Origin: CALRGE01 sp964365765
Lineage (GTDB): Bacteria; Patescibacteriota; Gracilibacteria; UBA1369; 2-02-FULL-48-14
DNA length: 42,858 bases
Direction: 5' to 3'
NCBI GenBank assembly: GCA_964365765.1
Contig: CAYIRB010000002.1
Location: 1-42,858 of the forward strand
This document shows positions 35,501 to 42,401 of this stretch, one piece after another; positions within the stretch are counted from its first letter, which is position 1, and every line of letters starts with the position of its first letter. The notes beneath the pieces were generated by a model. The model was not told the origin of the DNA and searched no databases. It worked only from the letters and a program-made list of their open reading frames with translations. Both the position numbers and the translations under genes were made by a program.

Positions 35501-38500
35501 GCCGCCGAAACTCAAACCTACAACGAGGGGATTTATATTTACAACGCGGAGTTGGCGGTCAGCCAAAAATTGATCAAGTACAATCAAGAGGCCGATTCCG
35601 CCATAAGTTTGCTGATGTTTGACCTGGACAATGACGGAGACAAAGACATTATTTACTCCATGGGAGGCAATGTGTACATCAAAGAAAATTACAGTAAGAA
35701 GGCGAGCGTGAAATATGTAGGCTCTTCGCCGGAAGTTTATTCTTTGGACGACCTCAGGCCGGCCGCCGCCAATGTCAAAAATTTTGAAACCGGTGACAAT
35801 TCTTACAAAAAAGCAGCCTTCGCCTTCGACGCGGCCGGCGGAGCCTTCGGTTATGAGATCATTCTCTACGATTCTCTGGATGCCCAAGAAGCGGATCCGG
35901 ACGAAAACGTGAAGAGATTGCTTGTGTTGGCGAAGACCGAGAATGAAGATGAAAGTGCCGAGCCGGCAAGTCGCAAGAGTAGAATTTACGCGAGCGACGT
36001 GAGCGGTGACGCCAAACTATATAAGGCTTTCAAGAGAACCGAAATCGACGCGGACGGAGAAATAAGCGTGGATGACGCGGTCAGATTCCAGACTTTGGAG
36101 GATAGCAATATCGAAATCAAAGAGGGCGGGCAAACTCTCAATTATGAAGTGCCCGCTCTGTACACGGTGGACTTCCCAAGAGGATCCGGCCGCGTAATTC
36201 GAGTCGAGAGCGGCAAGGTGCTTTGGGTGGATTTGAATGAAACGGTGGACGGACTGGATTTGAGCGCCGGCATGGAATTATATAAGGGCGAGCAATTGCT
36301 TTTGAACGGTTCGGCAAAGGCGACCATAACCACGACCGAGGGTATAAATATCGACTTGGATAAAGAAGAGTTGTTTGTTATGGATGAGCTCGACAGTGCG
36401 ACGAGTCCGAATGTGGAGGTCGAGTTGGAAAACGGAGCCTACTACACAAACGTAATAGCCTTAACCGATGCGGGGCTTTCCACGGTGTCGGATAACATTC
36501 TTTTGAACCCGCAAATTTGCGGCGACGACAGCGCCCCCTACCCTATCTTGAACGATAGTGAAATCGACGTGCCGATATTCACGACCGCGACTTTGTCGGC
36601 CGAGAATTCCTTCGACTCAACTAGCGAGATCGGGACCGCATACTGGGACGCCGATGATACCGTGGACGGCGACGCCGACGGCGTCGCGAACAACGATAAA
36701 GATTTGAGCGGTTTGACCGTCACCGTCGGGCCGTATTCGGATATAAAAGTCCGCACCGTCACGCTCATGATCGCCGACGTAGCGGGAAATACTTCGACCG
36801 CAACCGTGAAAGTGAATGTTTTCGTGCCGGATTTGCAAATCGCTTCCGCCACCAGTGAAGAAGTAAAAGGTTCGACCGAGCCGGCGAGCGCCGGAATTCC
36901 TTTCAGTCTTATTCGTGAAAGAGAAGGCGTTTTGAAAGAATTGGGCGACGGGTACGAAACCGATGAAAGCGGTGACTTCCTTGTCGACGACTTGAACGCT
37001 TCCGACTTGGTGGACGTTTACAATCAGAACCAAGATGTCATCGCGGCCTTCAATCCCAAAACGAAACAGTTGCTCGTCTACGACGAAAAATATGAGGTTT
37101 TGGCTCTGCCTTCAAGCGACACTTGGCCTTCAAGACTCGCGGTCGCCGAAAAATCCACCGGAATAATCATGGGAAGTTTCTTGATTATTTCCGACTCGAG
37201 CGGCGGGATCACGGAAGTCAGTCAAGACCTTGATAATCTGGATTTATCCGCGCAAAGGAATGTTACCGTGCATGTTCTGCGGAATGAAAGTTTTTATCAA
37301 GTAAGTTCGGATGGCTTCGCGGCCAAAGACGAATTCAAGGTCAATCAAATGTTAATCCGCAAGAATGGAAACATAACCATGTATAATTCAGACTTTGAAT
37401 TGAAAAAGCGCGAGGCGGATTCCTTGGATGAATATTTGATTTTGGATTTGTATTACAAGGGCGAAAAAGAAGTGGAGTTTTTCTTGGGCGCGCCGGATAC
37501 GGTAACGATCACCGATAACGTGGATTTGGGGCTGCCGCTTTCCGAATCATTAATCGCCGCAAGCGTCACGGTTGAAGAAAGTGCTAAACAAGTGTTTGAG
37601 GATATCACGTCTTCCGATCCGCTGTTCGACGACATTTGGAAGATGGTTGAGAGAGGCATTCTTTCCGGTTACGATGTGAACGGCAAGAAATATTTCTATC
37701 CCGACAAAGATATCACAAGGGCCGAATTCACAAAGATAATCCTTGCGATTTTATGCATAATCCCAAGTGATGAAGCCAAGATAGCGCCCGCGGTATTTAA
37801 CGATATTACCAAGACCGGCGATTGGTTCTTCCCATACACAAAGGAGTCATTTGTTCGCGATTTGATTACCGGCTATTTGGGGGAAACGGACGCAAATGGT
37901 CTGGCTCCGTTCAAACCGAATAACACGATTACGCGCGCGGAAGCCGCGAAAATTATGCTCGAGGCTTTGGACAAGCAGGGCATTATTAAACTGCCGGATG
38001 ACCTGAGCGACGAACCTTGGTATACGCCGTACATTGAAATCGCCCAAGACCTCAACCCGTATTTGACCGGTGAAAATTCCGGTGGAAGCTCCAATTATAT
38101 TTTGACCGCGGAAGAAGCCGCGAATCCAAGCTATGTGGTGACACGTTATGAATTTGTCGAAATGTCCGTGCGGGCATTGCAAGCCTACAATTGTTACGAC
38201 ACGGACAGCGACGGAGATAATTTGACCGACTACGAGGAAGAAAATACTTACAAGACCGATTCTCTAAATCCGGACACGGACGGAGGAGGAATAAATGACG
38301 GCGACGAAGTTGAGAGAAAAAGCGATCCGCTCGACCCCGCCGACGACTTCCCCGAGGGACCGGGGCTTGATTTGGAACCGGGCGTATACGCGGTAAAAGA
38401 AGCATGCAATTCATGTCCCTGCTATTCGTCAATCGACTTTGACGGAGATTTGCAGAACGGCGATAAAGTTTTTGCTATAATTGAAGACGAAGACGGCGCC

Positions 38501-38542
38501 GTGCTCGGCAAGAGCAATACCATAGAAATCACCGTTGAATAA
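23588..38542 (+). CDS. Giant exported surface protein with two SLH-triplet modules
   Basis: One uninterrupted frame encodes 4984 residues with an N-terminal signal (residues 9-33). Visible parts by residue: calcium-type Asp repeats (300-360, 382-419, 499-537); Ig-like (1218-1330); thrombospondin-3-like repeat (1540-1577); three SLH repeats (1587-1781); TSP3-like (1785-1835); Ig/filamin-like repeats (1880-2295); FG-GAP-like (2633-2771); DUF11-like (2848-2955); TSP3-like (3031-3098); a Cys-containing hydrophobic stretch (3150-3255); a Pro-rich section (3600-3660); FG-GAP-like (about 4001-4031); FecR-like (4185-4305); PKD/Ig-like (4308-4415); three SLH repeats (4668-4868); TSP3-like (4870-4920). 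SLH domains bind cell-wall polymers. It likely spans or coats the envelope. Codon use looks uniform. It heads an operon with four small exported proteins. A TAAAAT at 23576-23581 may be its -10. Confidence 0.9.
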   Translation: MQKCRSWHVRLISSTIICAMLAQVMPLTLMAKAFTGEIVEEVRPGGGLSDIRKVGTVETRYGLVAILVDSEVWGDTTSYKGLTEGFSISDTRLSERIVRYAEDVQASIPWTKTLIIEVNRNDATTDIQKMLERLYFEGDPNDADTTRLAGIVVVGDVPLPVVNKEGHRFISMFPYTDFSDPSYILDASTNDFIRNKKASNLQADIWHGLIVPPESGESGMRMLAEYFDKNNKYHNEDEDFVNFDKKTYIGDYLTEGNTVNSVAYASYERFITHLEEFAYYRFTSALLTEMYAGMLTDIEAGDKIDNDGDGSVDEEAKNGKDEDGDGKIDEDIGDGFNGVDNDEDGKIDEDTGQDNNNDENLSLYDEKFADVPFYSDGQSDEDPTGDANGDGCPGVCGKDDNGNSVDHDKDGFPTGMEMIPGWKWNDGKVPWSTPKYVANNGVWSVISEGQSFDSDEEAGVFFKSFFTDEDYRDLYALGLVNKVDNSCYDSGGGYHPELDDDEDGFCDEDGSTETDSLTGCIYNDNDCDGTADEDPAGMKPAGLFDDLPDIQSKKVMDGLTSRYVEIFQNPIGVWNRVVDQTGRWATRQKDSEGNVINDYDSSVSLIAKKDEYTLNYLRAVNDNFESEINAMAEKLQKEIPIIAYMRLSGTVTLEAADEDSEPETVEFCDPNKGDTDCAIFVNHSTSDESTENIWTSAFRPNENNFYMFGRPLTEVKSVGECSNVGGTYEEDGQFVQYNSLYSTATAQVDDANEIKKYKGCTIANAANYLLNEDPVEMCYPAVAEADTALHDGAIAFEGDIQDAFGRYEQGWQACYEFREVDTYQIYHKVTRQFRDALDGFAKSDEGSLSQEEYDAKIQEFIANTSDPHVNSATLRKGFDEIALYSDYTIADLLNDAGYGTGLSDDEADLIMAFEDEIKISNPMSGVDEIDVKIDKRYLNEARSTFTEDSGEAATMNSVYKYVEPSNDTLNLQYAAGGTPNLPVDATRRVSFMDKDHKGRVLKYINLFDADTVDEVEAQIETLASSMDEVKGGSSYAGQIRKFMYDLNEEQLQDALDWYRMNIDEKHSYLFSHYLGTEDPIAAKARDGYEVATIIADGTPTKMYFSFNGAKPTEDGDLEWTYRSQEAIDAALSADAAAESGNYESLNAAVSNLVPIPLDEWMDEILAWLGDVKDSVSSAGTFEGGEYCASESTDFAAVAAGNNSDSDGSGVPDVADETSSIKLTSEDNNVLQAKGKDYYTVIASARKADGSANGEDSFTKVKLEITSGSSSVEISGNDTIQLTSGVATFLVKSKDAGIFTVKAEPDNRDDLKDSNSLSGTVTSKFVKVTTYTLSAAETSSGSSGAGENIDVTDYEKNVVAVLNTSTGDLTLDGAEAKLLEATKETPTRIAIESGTGTIYGVFYLIPDNKSVSIGEGATGVYVKKTADGTEAVKGSDGVRLEYEGKQIGLVSDLGQIAVADGFYLQFKNPGQINIFDPVLITDAGGNELFNVTIKTNSGTVNLIKPAGTYKQYLRTTYIWPVPKKGRIARDANTAYASVTIPDKDSDGLDDLEEWTIGTDLGIADTDEDGYADGAEVLAGYSPLTTGALFSDLNAADESFGDVVKLYLRGVIRGYADGSFRPNNNLTREEFLQVDLGGICVRCQDFSNEYKNELITKYNGDPFPDADINPELLYCVAEGKTRDIVSGYAGGADEGYFVPKQYISRAEATKVLVQTAGFTVGEAGYGEAWYAPYVRAAQKNQIFPDGRFENDEAIAGQFKTWLEGYISRAEFAMMAANLIETQDCRTMDEDGDGLSDTEEDLIYGTDKNNADTDGGGVNDFDEVVRGSDPNDKSDDVLAEMTAETPSETFDLSGFDHESGVYGVGTGMNYETVSSSLGLSSSSVKVFTDLVAADGESQIFVQAEIRDQENNVYVDDNSSVIKFVLSSDENAVIASKQVKVSGGKAETILTAKTLSGELNISAEISDGSLPSQDTLVKVFPGEPVKVSVTAESTVIPSGGESLDEIRVSLYDSFNNLANYGFHSVTIESEGDIALLDLYDEDEESDGYQVTTSEGYIDFRIKSAPSEGASIIKASLLDNPDSAGSQLEIMSLSGMEIQLKTAQAYMVAGSGASQVVAVRVTDSENKVVDGFQGEVDLTFSDPKFGTFENEKIKLSDGGGTVNLTVGTLAGNAGLLVSSPGMSAGSATMIVKPSDPYEIKLRKEDGGTVLEAGQKDTFYADIYDVYGNMVTNDSSTLIALRKTGVTDDYGKIAGSPATTKNGTATFQVTAADISGKLNLVASSSGLISGSFGGDVNYSMDSSDFAVINNQSLYTNMLGAAYGDVTQSGYLGGYMTFNGKAEVVSTLIAAPKPKKELASIDSSGKINLLDGDIISQTVAGAGKNLPVRITWRSFPDDVLKAQIFYVAPSSTNSVSAELLSADEDFELAQNGADIYLRENEAGVVKVRSDGQIELLDSGYGMAVNESAGALSFVILKATEQVMRVDFASAWTKDATLLGPAFDIENYGSLSPGIYVIPTAADSGNFVAVPSGNSSAEPMGLALSDPEEDLPENQRPSLSYDSLDKAADNGTIGWEGDNKSILLFAAGNSAGDSNKYYASEVGVLLGDPSVRLDRDNAQNAAGFTEDIGKMIYANDKEIKSLLNVDYNGDNLPDVLTVYEDGEIDVLQNSKSADRLNKRGVILKVENGINSVDKGDFNGDELDDLLIATKTSCLAEEMCLYIYENIGGGFVAHNLTLSDITSKPKQVKVADLNADGYSEIVVLDVNLNLYIVWNNKGELTDVELVNNFGLNGNGGENLYGDLGITYDGLKASALSLTIPSSDVQGQSYLDDLLENADYSVTNSDIPGAAQADFEFADKLTDVLTASKILSDDGGGQIEVGDSLTYTISLKNVSGSALRNVYVSDTVSSLFSFSDSVECASCSSSTISKTGDSARPWVYGPVTISSGATTTLSYKVTVDDLPGMSLMVGNDLFSDYVNDDYPDIGLSPEGNTTGTVIVYYSSGVDSSTGYKKVNYVEKKYSGSAAEAETPSTVTSEEIDLKDENGNNIPDAFEEMDEDKGIKKTASNEYLMEKVLGAKDKDGDGWYAQDEMFADTTDADADGLNDNVDQWVVSTAGVAAYLLNPEQQLADLENTINALDTYVQQASTVIEEIASTFFCNGGCLAVPSNIAFLVPGDFHDPLTGTTISPPDRGIPIFGILPTPVPPVVCFGVACYASKTFRFYIAPTTTLGLGIALCVFPYGDSGQCFAFTLPLLQMLGVCDAINGAISKALSTATSFTVSGDTKLFNASITASAGGDGGISSGVFDGYSPPIVTSSNIQVPGFPSVFTEWWKKQKYEFFKMLDLPDITFIYPDPASLKNAIKPDPSQPELTLQTNILGLQKWLSIANSLPIIDITSKRVDIKYPAMTPEEIELIRKDWEQWLVDAKAEWERFKAEWKPKLSSNLFAELESEFNKLQSTMENNLAILEDYSHIPEQILKIRYLQAYYAKVVICYLDAVLSYTAGYLSTNAQRIKAWGEWVGQLKNIVKGWQAIIDLSVDFTKSCDKCTNQRFSAFQIIANLFVFLPEIPVIALPKWPDIVIDVSNIQAGVNIDWPDIKFVPEPIHIPKIPRLSLPSGGLSLDLNFNIDFTLPTLPEIDLNFELPELPGLALPTLPDLPPPPALPKIDATLKAGLDIVSTVLKIICLIRSNFFPIPETKLKTKIEEMTERPSNYVLPVDIAVTVQFPKISFDFLKRIDIKTYLNIKPDISVLYDLVKIIADKSNVFVSDIVEEMNKVGSDISGAVQSNMDSVGDINVEVETEAEVDLQLYLPGDPAEDVAMQYKDNPLVAGNLAALKNTFERLSQQLKNWDAATPDKYELKATERILAEDDPLLQRYDEIIKSNLKLDSTFLASIKDSPLSNVATIRDKMIASVENLDAGTRKLENMGGESFNKYLAMENEVDQYTLASSRDGDVSSGDDFDVLSKVDENKAIPVELSEESSAAETQTYNEGIYIYNAELAVSQKLIKYNQEADSAISLLMFDLDNDGDKDIIYSMGGNVYIKENYSKKASVKYVGSSPEVYSLDDLRPAAANVKNFETGDNSYKKAAFAFDAAGGAFGYEIILYDSLDAQEADPDENVKRLLVLAKTENEDESAEPASRKSRIYASDVSGDAKLYKAFKRTEIDADGEISVDDAVRFQTLEDSNIEIKEGGQTLNYEVPALYTVDFPRGSGRVIRVESGKVLWVDLNETVDGLDLSAGMELYKGEQLLLNGSAKATITTTEGINIDLDKEELFVMDELDSATSPNVEVELENGAYYTNVIALTDAGLSTVSDNILLNPQICGDDSAPYPILNDSEIDVPIFTTATLSAENSFDSTSEIGTAYWDADDTVDGDADGVANNDKDLSGLTVTVGPYSDIKVRTVTLMIADVAGNTSTATVKVNVFVPDLQIASATSEEVKGSTEPASAGIPFSLIREREGVLKELGDGYETDESGDFLVDDLNASDLVDVYNQNQDVIAAFNPKTKQLLVYDEKYEVLALPSSDTWPSRLAVAEKSTGIIMGSFLIISDSSGGITEVSQDLDNLDLSAQRNVTVHVLRNESFYQVSSDGFAAKDEFKVNQMLIRKNGNITMYNSDFELKKREADSLDEYLILDLYYKGEKEVEFFLGAPDTVTITDNVDLGLPLSESLIAASVTVEESAKQVFEDITSSDPLFDDIWKMVERGILSGYDVNGKKYFYPDKDITRAEFTKIILAILCIIPSDEAKIAPAVFNDITKTGDWFFPYTKESFVRDLITGYLGETDANGLAPFKPNNTITRAEAAKIMLEALDKQGIIKLPDDLSDEPWYTPYIEIAQDLNPYLTGENSGGSSNYILTAEEAANPSYVVTRYEFVEMSVRALQAYNCYDTDSDGDNLTDYEEENTYKTDSLNPDTDGGGINDGDEVERKSDPLDPADDFPEGPGLDLEPGVYAVKEACNSCPCYSSIDFDGDLQNGDKVFAIIEDEDGAVLGKSNTIEITVE

Positions 38543-38543
38543 A

Positions 38544-39089
38544 ATGAAAAAAATCTTAGCAATTTCCATATTGGTCATAATGCTCGCGGCGAATACAAGC
38601 GCCGACGAGAGTAATGAAACAAGCGACGACTTGTCGAGTGCCTGCGCCAAGTCCGTAATCGCCGAATCCCGCCCCGCACTGACCGATTATTTAACTTTCC
38701 TGGAAGAGTACTACAAAATCGACACTCCGAGCAGTGAACAAATCGAGAACGGAATGACGCGTTATAGATTCTATGTGGCGGCCGTGCGCGACAGTTTTGA
38801 AAAGGCATCCGCCCCGCAAGGCGGGAAAACTTTTGAGGAAGTCGGCGATTCATACGCTTATTGCAAGAATATTCGCGATCAATATTTAAACTTCGGCAAA
38901 AAACTTCTTACGGTCTTCGCGATTCAATCGGCCAACAGCAAACGAACCTATAAAGTCGTGGACGCGCTAAAGGCGATTAACGAAAAGATGTCCGACTTTT
39001 CGCTTGAATTTAGCCAAACATTCCCGCAAATGTTCCAAAAAATGGACGACGCCTTACCCTGTTACGCGAAAGCATGTCAAACAAAATAA
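38544..39089 (+). CDS. Small exported helical protein A of the giant-protein operon
   Basis: The ATG at 38544 lies one base after the giant gene's stop; a TTG at 38535 is rejected because it delays the signal peptide. The product has 181 residues with a Sec signal (MKKILAISILVIMLAANTSA). The mature part is mostly helical and has four Cys, two of them near the C-terminus (CYAKAC). No family is recognised. The tight linkage suggests it works with the giant surface protein, for example as an assembly or anchoring factor; that is inference. Confidence 0.8.
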   Translation: MKKILAISILVIMLAANTSADESNETSDDLSSACAKSVIAESRPALTDYLTFLEEYYKIDTPSSEQIENGMTRYRFYVAAVRDSFEKASAPQGGKTFEEVGDSYAYCKNIRDQYLNFGKKLLTVFAIQSANSKRTYKVVDALKAINEKMSDFSLEFSQTFPQMFQKMDDALPCYAKACQTK

Positions 39090-39706
39090 TGAAATATAAA
39101 TTTTACGTCGCTCTTTTCGGCCTCGCCTTTGCCGGAGGCATGTTTTTGCCGAATTTATCAGGAAATTTGAAGGCGAGCGCTATAGATTACGGGGATAGAA
39201 AATACAGTTTGGAAGAAGCGGCCATCGCCTTCCATACCGAAATGAACGACATCACGAACGACTATATAAAAAAACTTTTAAAGACATCCTCGCCCAATGT
39301 CAGCTACCCCGGTGAAGAGTCCAAATGCGAGTCCGACAACGTTTCGACGTACTGCTTAGCGGTTAAGCTGAATGCGGAACTGACCACCTTTGAAAAGGAA
39401 ATCGCCGATCGCCAAGATGACTTTAAAGAGGCAACGGACACGTCCACCTACACAATTGATGAAGCGACTCAACACATAGCGGAACGCAGAAATTTTATCG
39501 AGGATGAAATCAACGCCGCCAGAGAAACTTTGGGCCTTACTTTGGCGACATACAATGAAATGCAAAACGTGTATCCGATTCACAGAGAGTTGGTGGCTTT
39601 GATAAAAAATCTGGAAAAGTACAGGAGCAATCTGGCCGACATTCGCGATAAAATCGCTTACTACCCCGCCAAATTCAACGACGCCACAACCATAGAATGC
39701 AAATGA
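39089..39706 (+). CDS. Small exported helical protein B of the giant-protein operon
   Basis: I place the start at the ATG at 39089, which shares a base with the preceding stop (TAATG); an ATG at 39074 would add five residues. The product (205 residues) starts MKYKFYVALFGLAFAGGMF, a signal peptide or membrane anchor, followed by coiled-coil-rich sequence (about 85-190) with three Cys. Family unknown. It overlaps the next gene by four bases. Confidence 0.78.
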   Translation: MKYKFYVALFGLAFAGGMFLPNLSGNLKASAIDYGDRKYSLEEAAIAFHTEMNDITNDYIKKLLKTSSPNVSYPGEESKCESDNVSTYCLAVKLNAELTTFEKEIADRQDDFKEATDTSTYTIDEATQHIAERRNFIEDEINAARETLGLTLATYNEMQNVYPIHRELVALIKNLEKYRSNLADIRDKIAYYPAKFNDATTIECK

Positions 39707-41235
39707 GAAAAATAATACTTACAATTTTGGGGCTGATAGTGAGTACCGGAGCCGGTATGGCGCTGGGCGGCAATGAAGATTTTGTAAGTCGACTTTTCGC
39801 CGAAAATGAAGTCGATACGAATTTCAGCGGCGATCCGACGGGCGTGCAAGATCTTGGCAATCAAGCCGACCAATTCAAAAATCTCTACCTTTTCATGTAT
39901 AAAAACGTAAAAGAGGGGCCCGCGGCCGCTGGCATCGACGCGATGCTCTTGGATCCGGATTACTCCGGCTACGCTAAGGAAGAACTTGAGGCAATAGCGT
40001 GGGATGGCGACGTGAGCGTCATTGCCGACAAACTCGGCGGCACTCCGACTCAGTCCGACTTGACGGACGCTTATTCGAAAATCACGAACGCGTACAGCGA
40101 AGAATTGAAATTACAAACCGAACACCGCGGCTTGGCATACGAATCCATGGCGCAGGAGATGTTCATGAACGGCGACTTGAGCGACTCCGCGCAAGTCGAT
40201 GTGCTCTATGACTTGGATTTGATTCACTACCTTCTGTTCGGGGACTACATCGAATATCCCAACCGGAGCGGAGGCGAAGCTGTTGTGTTGGCGAGCGAAG
40301 AGATTGTCTCAAGGCCGGTTTTGGCAAAAGTTAAAAGGACGACGGACGAGTCCGAGTCCGTTTGCACCGTTGACAGCGAACTCAGTGACGCGATTCATAC
40401 CTTTGAGGAGAGTCAGCCCGAGGAATACGCGAGTTCGACGGCGAGTGCTTCGACCACAGCTTCGACCACAGCTTTCACCGCAACTTCCGCAACCGGCACA
40501 GAAACCTCCCCGGCACCCGCACAAAATTTGGACGATTTCGTGACTTCGATAAGCGGCACCGCCGGCAATTGGGATAGGCCATTACCTTGCAATGATATCT
40601 TTTGCATCACGGTTGACTTAATTCCAGGAGACGCCGGCGTTTCAACCGAAGAAAGCGATGCCGACTGCATTGCTTGCCACGTCAGCTACATTTTGGCCGG
40701 ATTGGAAATAACCCTAAGCAAGCCTGTGACTCCGAGCAAGGTGTCCATGAATTATTTTGAAGACGCGACCTGCAAAGAAGCCGGCGGAAAAATTGGGCTG
40801 AACTTGAATGTGTACCCCATTAAGAAGCCGATTTTCACTGCGCCGGGCGACAAAATACCTGACAATCCTTCAAAAAACGTTGAAGATTTGATGGCCGATA
40901 TCGATGCGGCGAGAGCTTTGACTTCGGAAGATCAAGTGACGGGACAAACCCAACAAGATATCAATCGGGACAGAATTATCGGCAACTATGAGGATTCGAC
41001 ACAGGAAGAAGTCGTCAATCAAATTCTGGCGGCGGATCAAGCTGAAATCGATCGCTTGAATGAATTATTCGATGACTTTGAAATCAACGCGCGCGGACAA
41101 AACGCCCAAGATTTTTCGGAACAAATTTTGAGCGAACTGGCGACTTTCAAATCTTATTTCGAGCAATTTGAAGAATCGCTGAAGGATTCCATAACTCCGC
41201 TTGCGTCCTTGGCGGAAAAGGAATATTGCGAATGA
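39703..41235 (+). CDS. Exported protein C of the giant-protein operon, with Ser/Thr/Ala linker
   Basis: The ATG at 39703 overlaps the preceding stop (ATGA). The 510-residue product has a signal peptide (MRKIILTILGLIVSTGAGMA), an acidic helical domain, a low-complexity Ser/Thr/Ala linker at about residues 244-270, then a Cys-containing domain (CNDIFCITVDL, CIACHV) and a C-terminal helical region. CIACH resembles a c-type-haem motif (CxxCH), but only one copy exists in an otherwise acidic context, so haem binding is doubtful. No family is recognised. The linker is typical of extracellular proteins and could be glycosylated. Confidence 0.78.
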   Translation: MRKIILTILGLIVSTGAGMALGGNEDFVSRLFAENEVDTNFSGDPTGVQDLGNQADQFKNLYLFMYKNVKEGPAAAGIDAMLLDPDYSGYAKEELEAIAWDGDVSVIADKLGGTPTQSDLTDAYSKITNAYSEELKLQTEHRGLAYESMAQEMFMNGDLSDSAQVDVLYDLDLIHYLLFGDYIEYPNRSGGEAVVLASEEIVSRPVLAKVKRTTDESESVCTVDSELSDAIHTFEESQPEEYASSTASASTTASTTAFTATSATGTETSPAPAQNLDDFVTSISGTAGNWDRPLPCNDIFCITVDLIPGDAGVSTEESDADCIACHVSYILAGLEITLSKPVTPSKVSMNYFEDATCKEAGGKIGLNLNVYPIKKPIFTAPGDKIPDNPSKNVEDLMADIDAARALTSEDQVTGQTQQDINRDRIIGNYEDSTQEEVVNQILAADQAEIDRLNELFDDFEINARGQNAQDFSEQILSELATFKSYFEQFEESLKDSITPLASLAEKEYCE

Positions 41236-42218
41236 AAAAAATAATATTCAGTTTGCTTTTGTTCACGGGGATTCTCATCCCCGCTCCCGCCGAAGCCGCG
41301 GAGAGCTGCATTTCCGATTATTATTCTTTTATTTTACGAGTACGGAGCGAGAACACTCGCAATGAATACTTTAAAGATTTCGCGACACTGGGTTATTGCC
41401 AAGTGAACGATATGATCGAGATCAACGACGGACTCGATCAATTGCGCGACACTTTCAGGACCGCCGCTAGCAACTGTGAAGATACTTCGCAATATAAAGA
41501 GAAATACAATGAATTACTGATGGAAGCCTATTTTATTAGAAATATCCAGAAAACGCCTTCCGACGTGATTGACGATGATGAAGTCGATAAAATTACGGCG
41601 CAAAAAGCATCGAAGCTCACTCGTTTAAGAAGAGAAATGCAAAAAATCTTCGTGACCGAAGAAGCTCGCGCGACAGAGGATGAACTCAATGCCTATTTTG
41701 ACAAGTGGTCTTCAAAATACGATGACAAAATCGTGAAATACGCCGCTTGCGACGAGGGGCCATGGGCCGAGCTGACCGGCACATGGAATAAGTTCATTGA
41801 AACAATGAAAAGCATCAAGATCAAGCCCGATAAACAGGAGTATACGCCGCCGAGCACGGATATCTGGCGCGCCAATATCAGCAAAAACATTGTGGATTAC
41901 TATAATAAATTCAAGGAAGATCGCGTGGAAAAAATCAGTGATAAAAAGACGGTCGGCGAAGCCGTGAGTTCGGCCGGAACTTTTGTCGACGTCTATGACC
42001 TTTTGAATCAAAGCGCGCATACTTACGACACGGAAATGGATAGCGCGGAGAGAATGGCAAGATATCAAATTCTATATGGGGAAGGTGGCGCGCGCGTTTC
42101 AAGCGACTTTCAAACTCTCATGAAAGAGCTAAACAAGATTATTCAGACCACCAACAACGTCGAGTTCAAAGAAATCAAAAAAAGAGTCGGGCAAGTCGAG
42201 TCAAAACAGTGCAAATAA
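41232..42218 (+). CDS. Exported protein D of the giant-protein operon
   Basis: The ATG at 41232 overlaps the stop of gene C (ATGA). The 328-residue product has a clear Sec signal with cleavage near APAEAA, then a mostly helical mature part with four to five Cys (SCISDYYSF, GYCQVND, NCED, ACDEG, final QCK). The general layout (short signal, helices, spaced Cys) recalls gene A, and the two may be distant paralogues. No family is recognised. It ends one base before a convergent mini-gene. Confidence 0.8.
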   Translation: MKKIIFSLLLFTGILIPAPAEAAESCISDYYSFILRVRSENTRNEYFKDFATLGYCQVNDMIEINDGLDQLRDTFRTAASNCEDTSQYKEKYNELLMEAYFIRNIQKTPSDVIDDDEVDKITAQKASKLTRLRREMQKIFVTEEARATEDELNAYFDKWSSKYDDKIVKYAACDEGPWAELTGTWNKFIETMKSIKIKPDKQEYTPPSTDIWRANISKNIVDYYNKFKEDRVEKISDKKTVGEAVSSAGTFVDVYDLLNQSAHTYDTEMDSAERMARYQILYGEGGARVSSDFQTLMKELNKIIQTTNNVEFKEIKKRVGQVESKQCK

Positions 42219-42219
42219 T

Positions 42220-42390
42220 TTATCTTGAAAGTAGTGAGAAAAAGCTATGCTTCTTTTTGAGGAATTTATTTTTTGCCTTGAGTTCGACTTCCACGTTGTT
42301 TCTGGATTCGTTCAGCTCCACCATACAGTAAGGGCACAGCTCTTTTTTGAACGATATAAGTTTTCCGCAGGAGAAACAGTTGATGAGCAT
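42220..42390 (-). CDS. Zinc-ribbon mini-protein, 56 residues
   Basis: On the minus strand an ATG frame gives MLINCFSCGKLISFKKELCPYC (split: CFSC at residues 5-8, CPYC at 19-22), a compact zinc ribbon, followed by a Lys-rich tail. It starts 11 bases after the HTH mini-gene and is probably cotranscribed with it. Zinc-ribbon mini-proteins often bind nucleic acid or partner proteins; no function can be assigned. It is convergent with gene D, with one base between. Confidence 0.72.
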   Translation of the reverse strand: MLINCFSCGKLISFKKELCPYCMVELNESRNNVEVELKAKNKFLKKKHSFFSLLSR

Positions 42391-42401
42391 GGATGGTGGA
42401 A

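Noticed and set aside
40673..40687. A c-type haem site (CIACH) in exported protein C
   Set aside because: There is a single copy in a protein without other cytochrome features and with no haem-attachment genes nearby.
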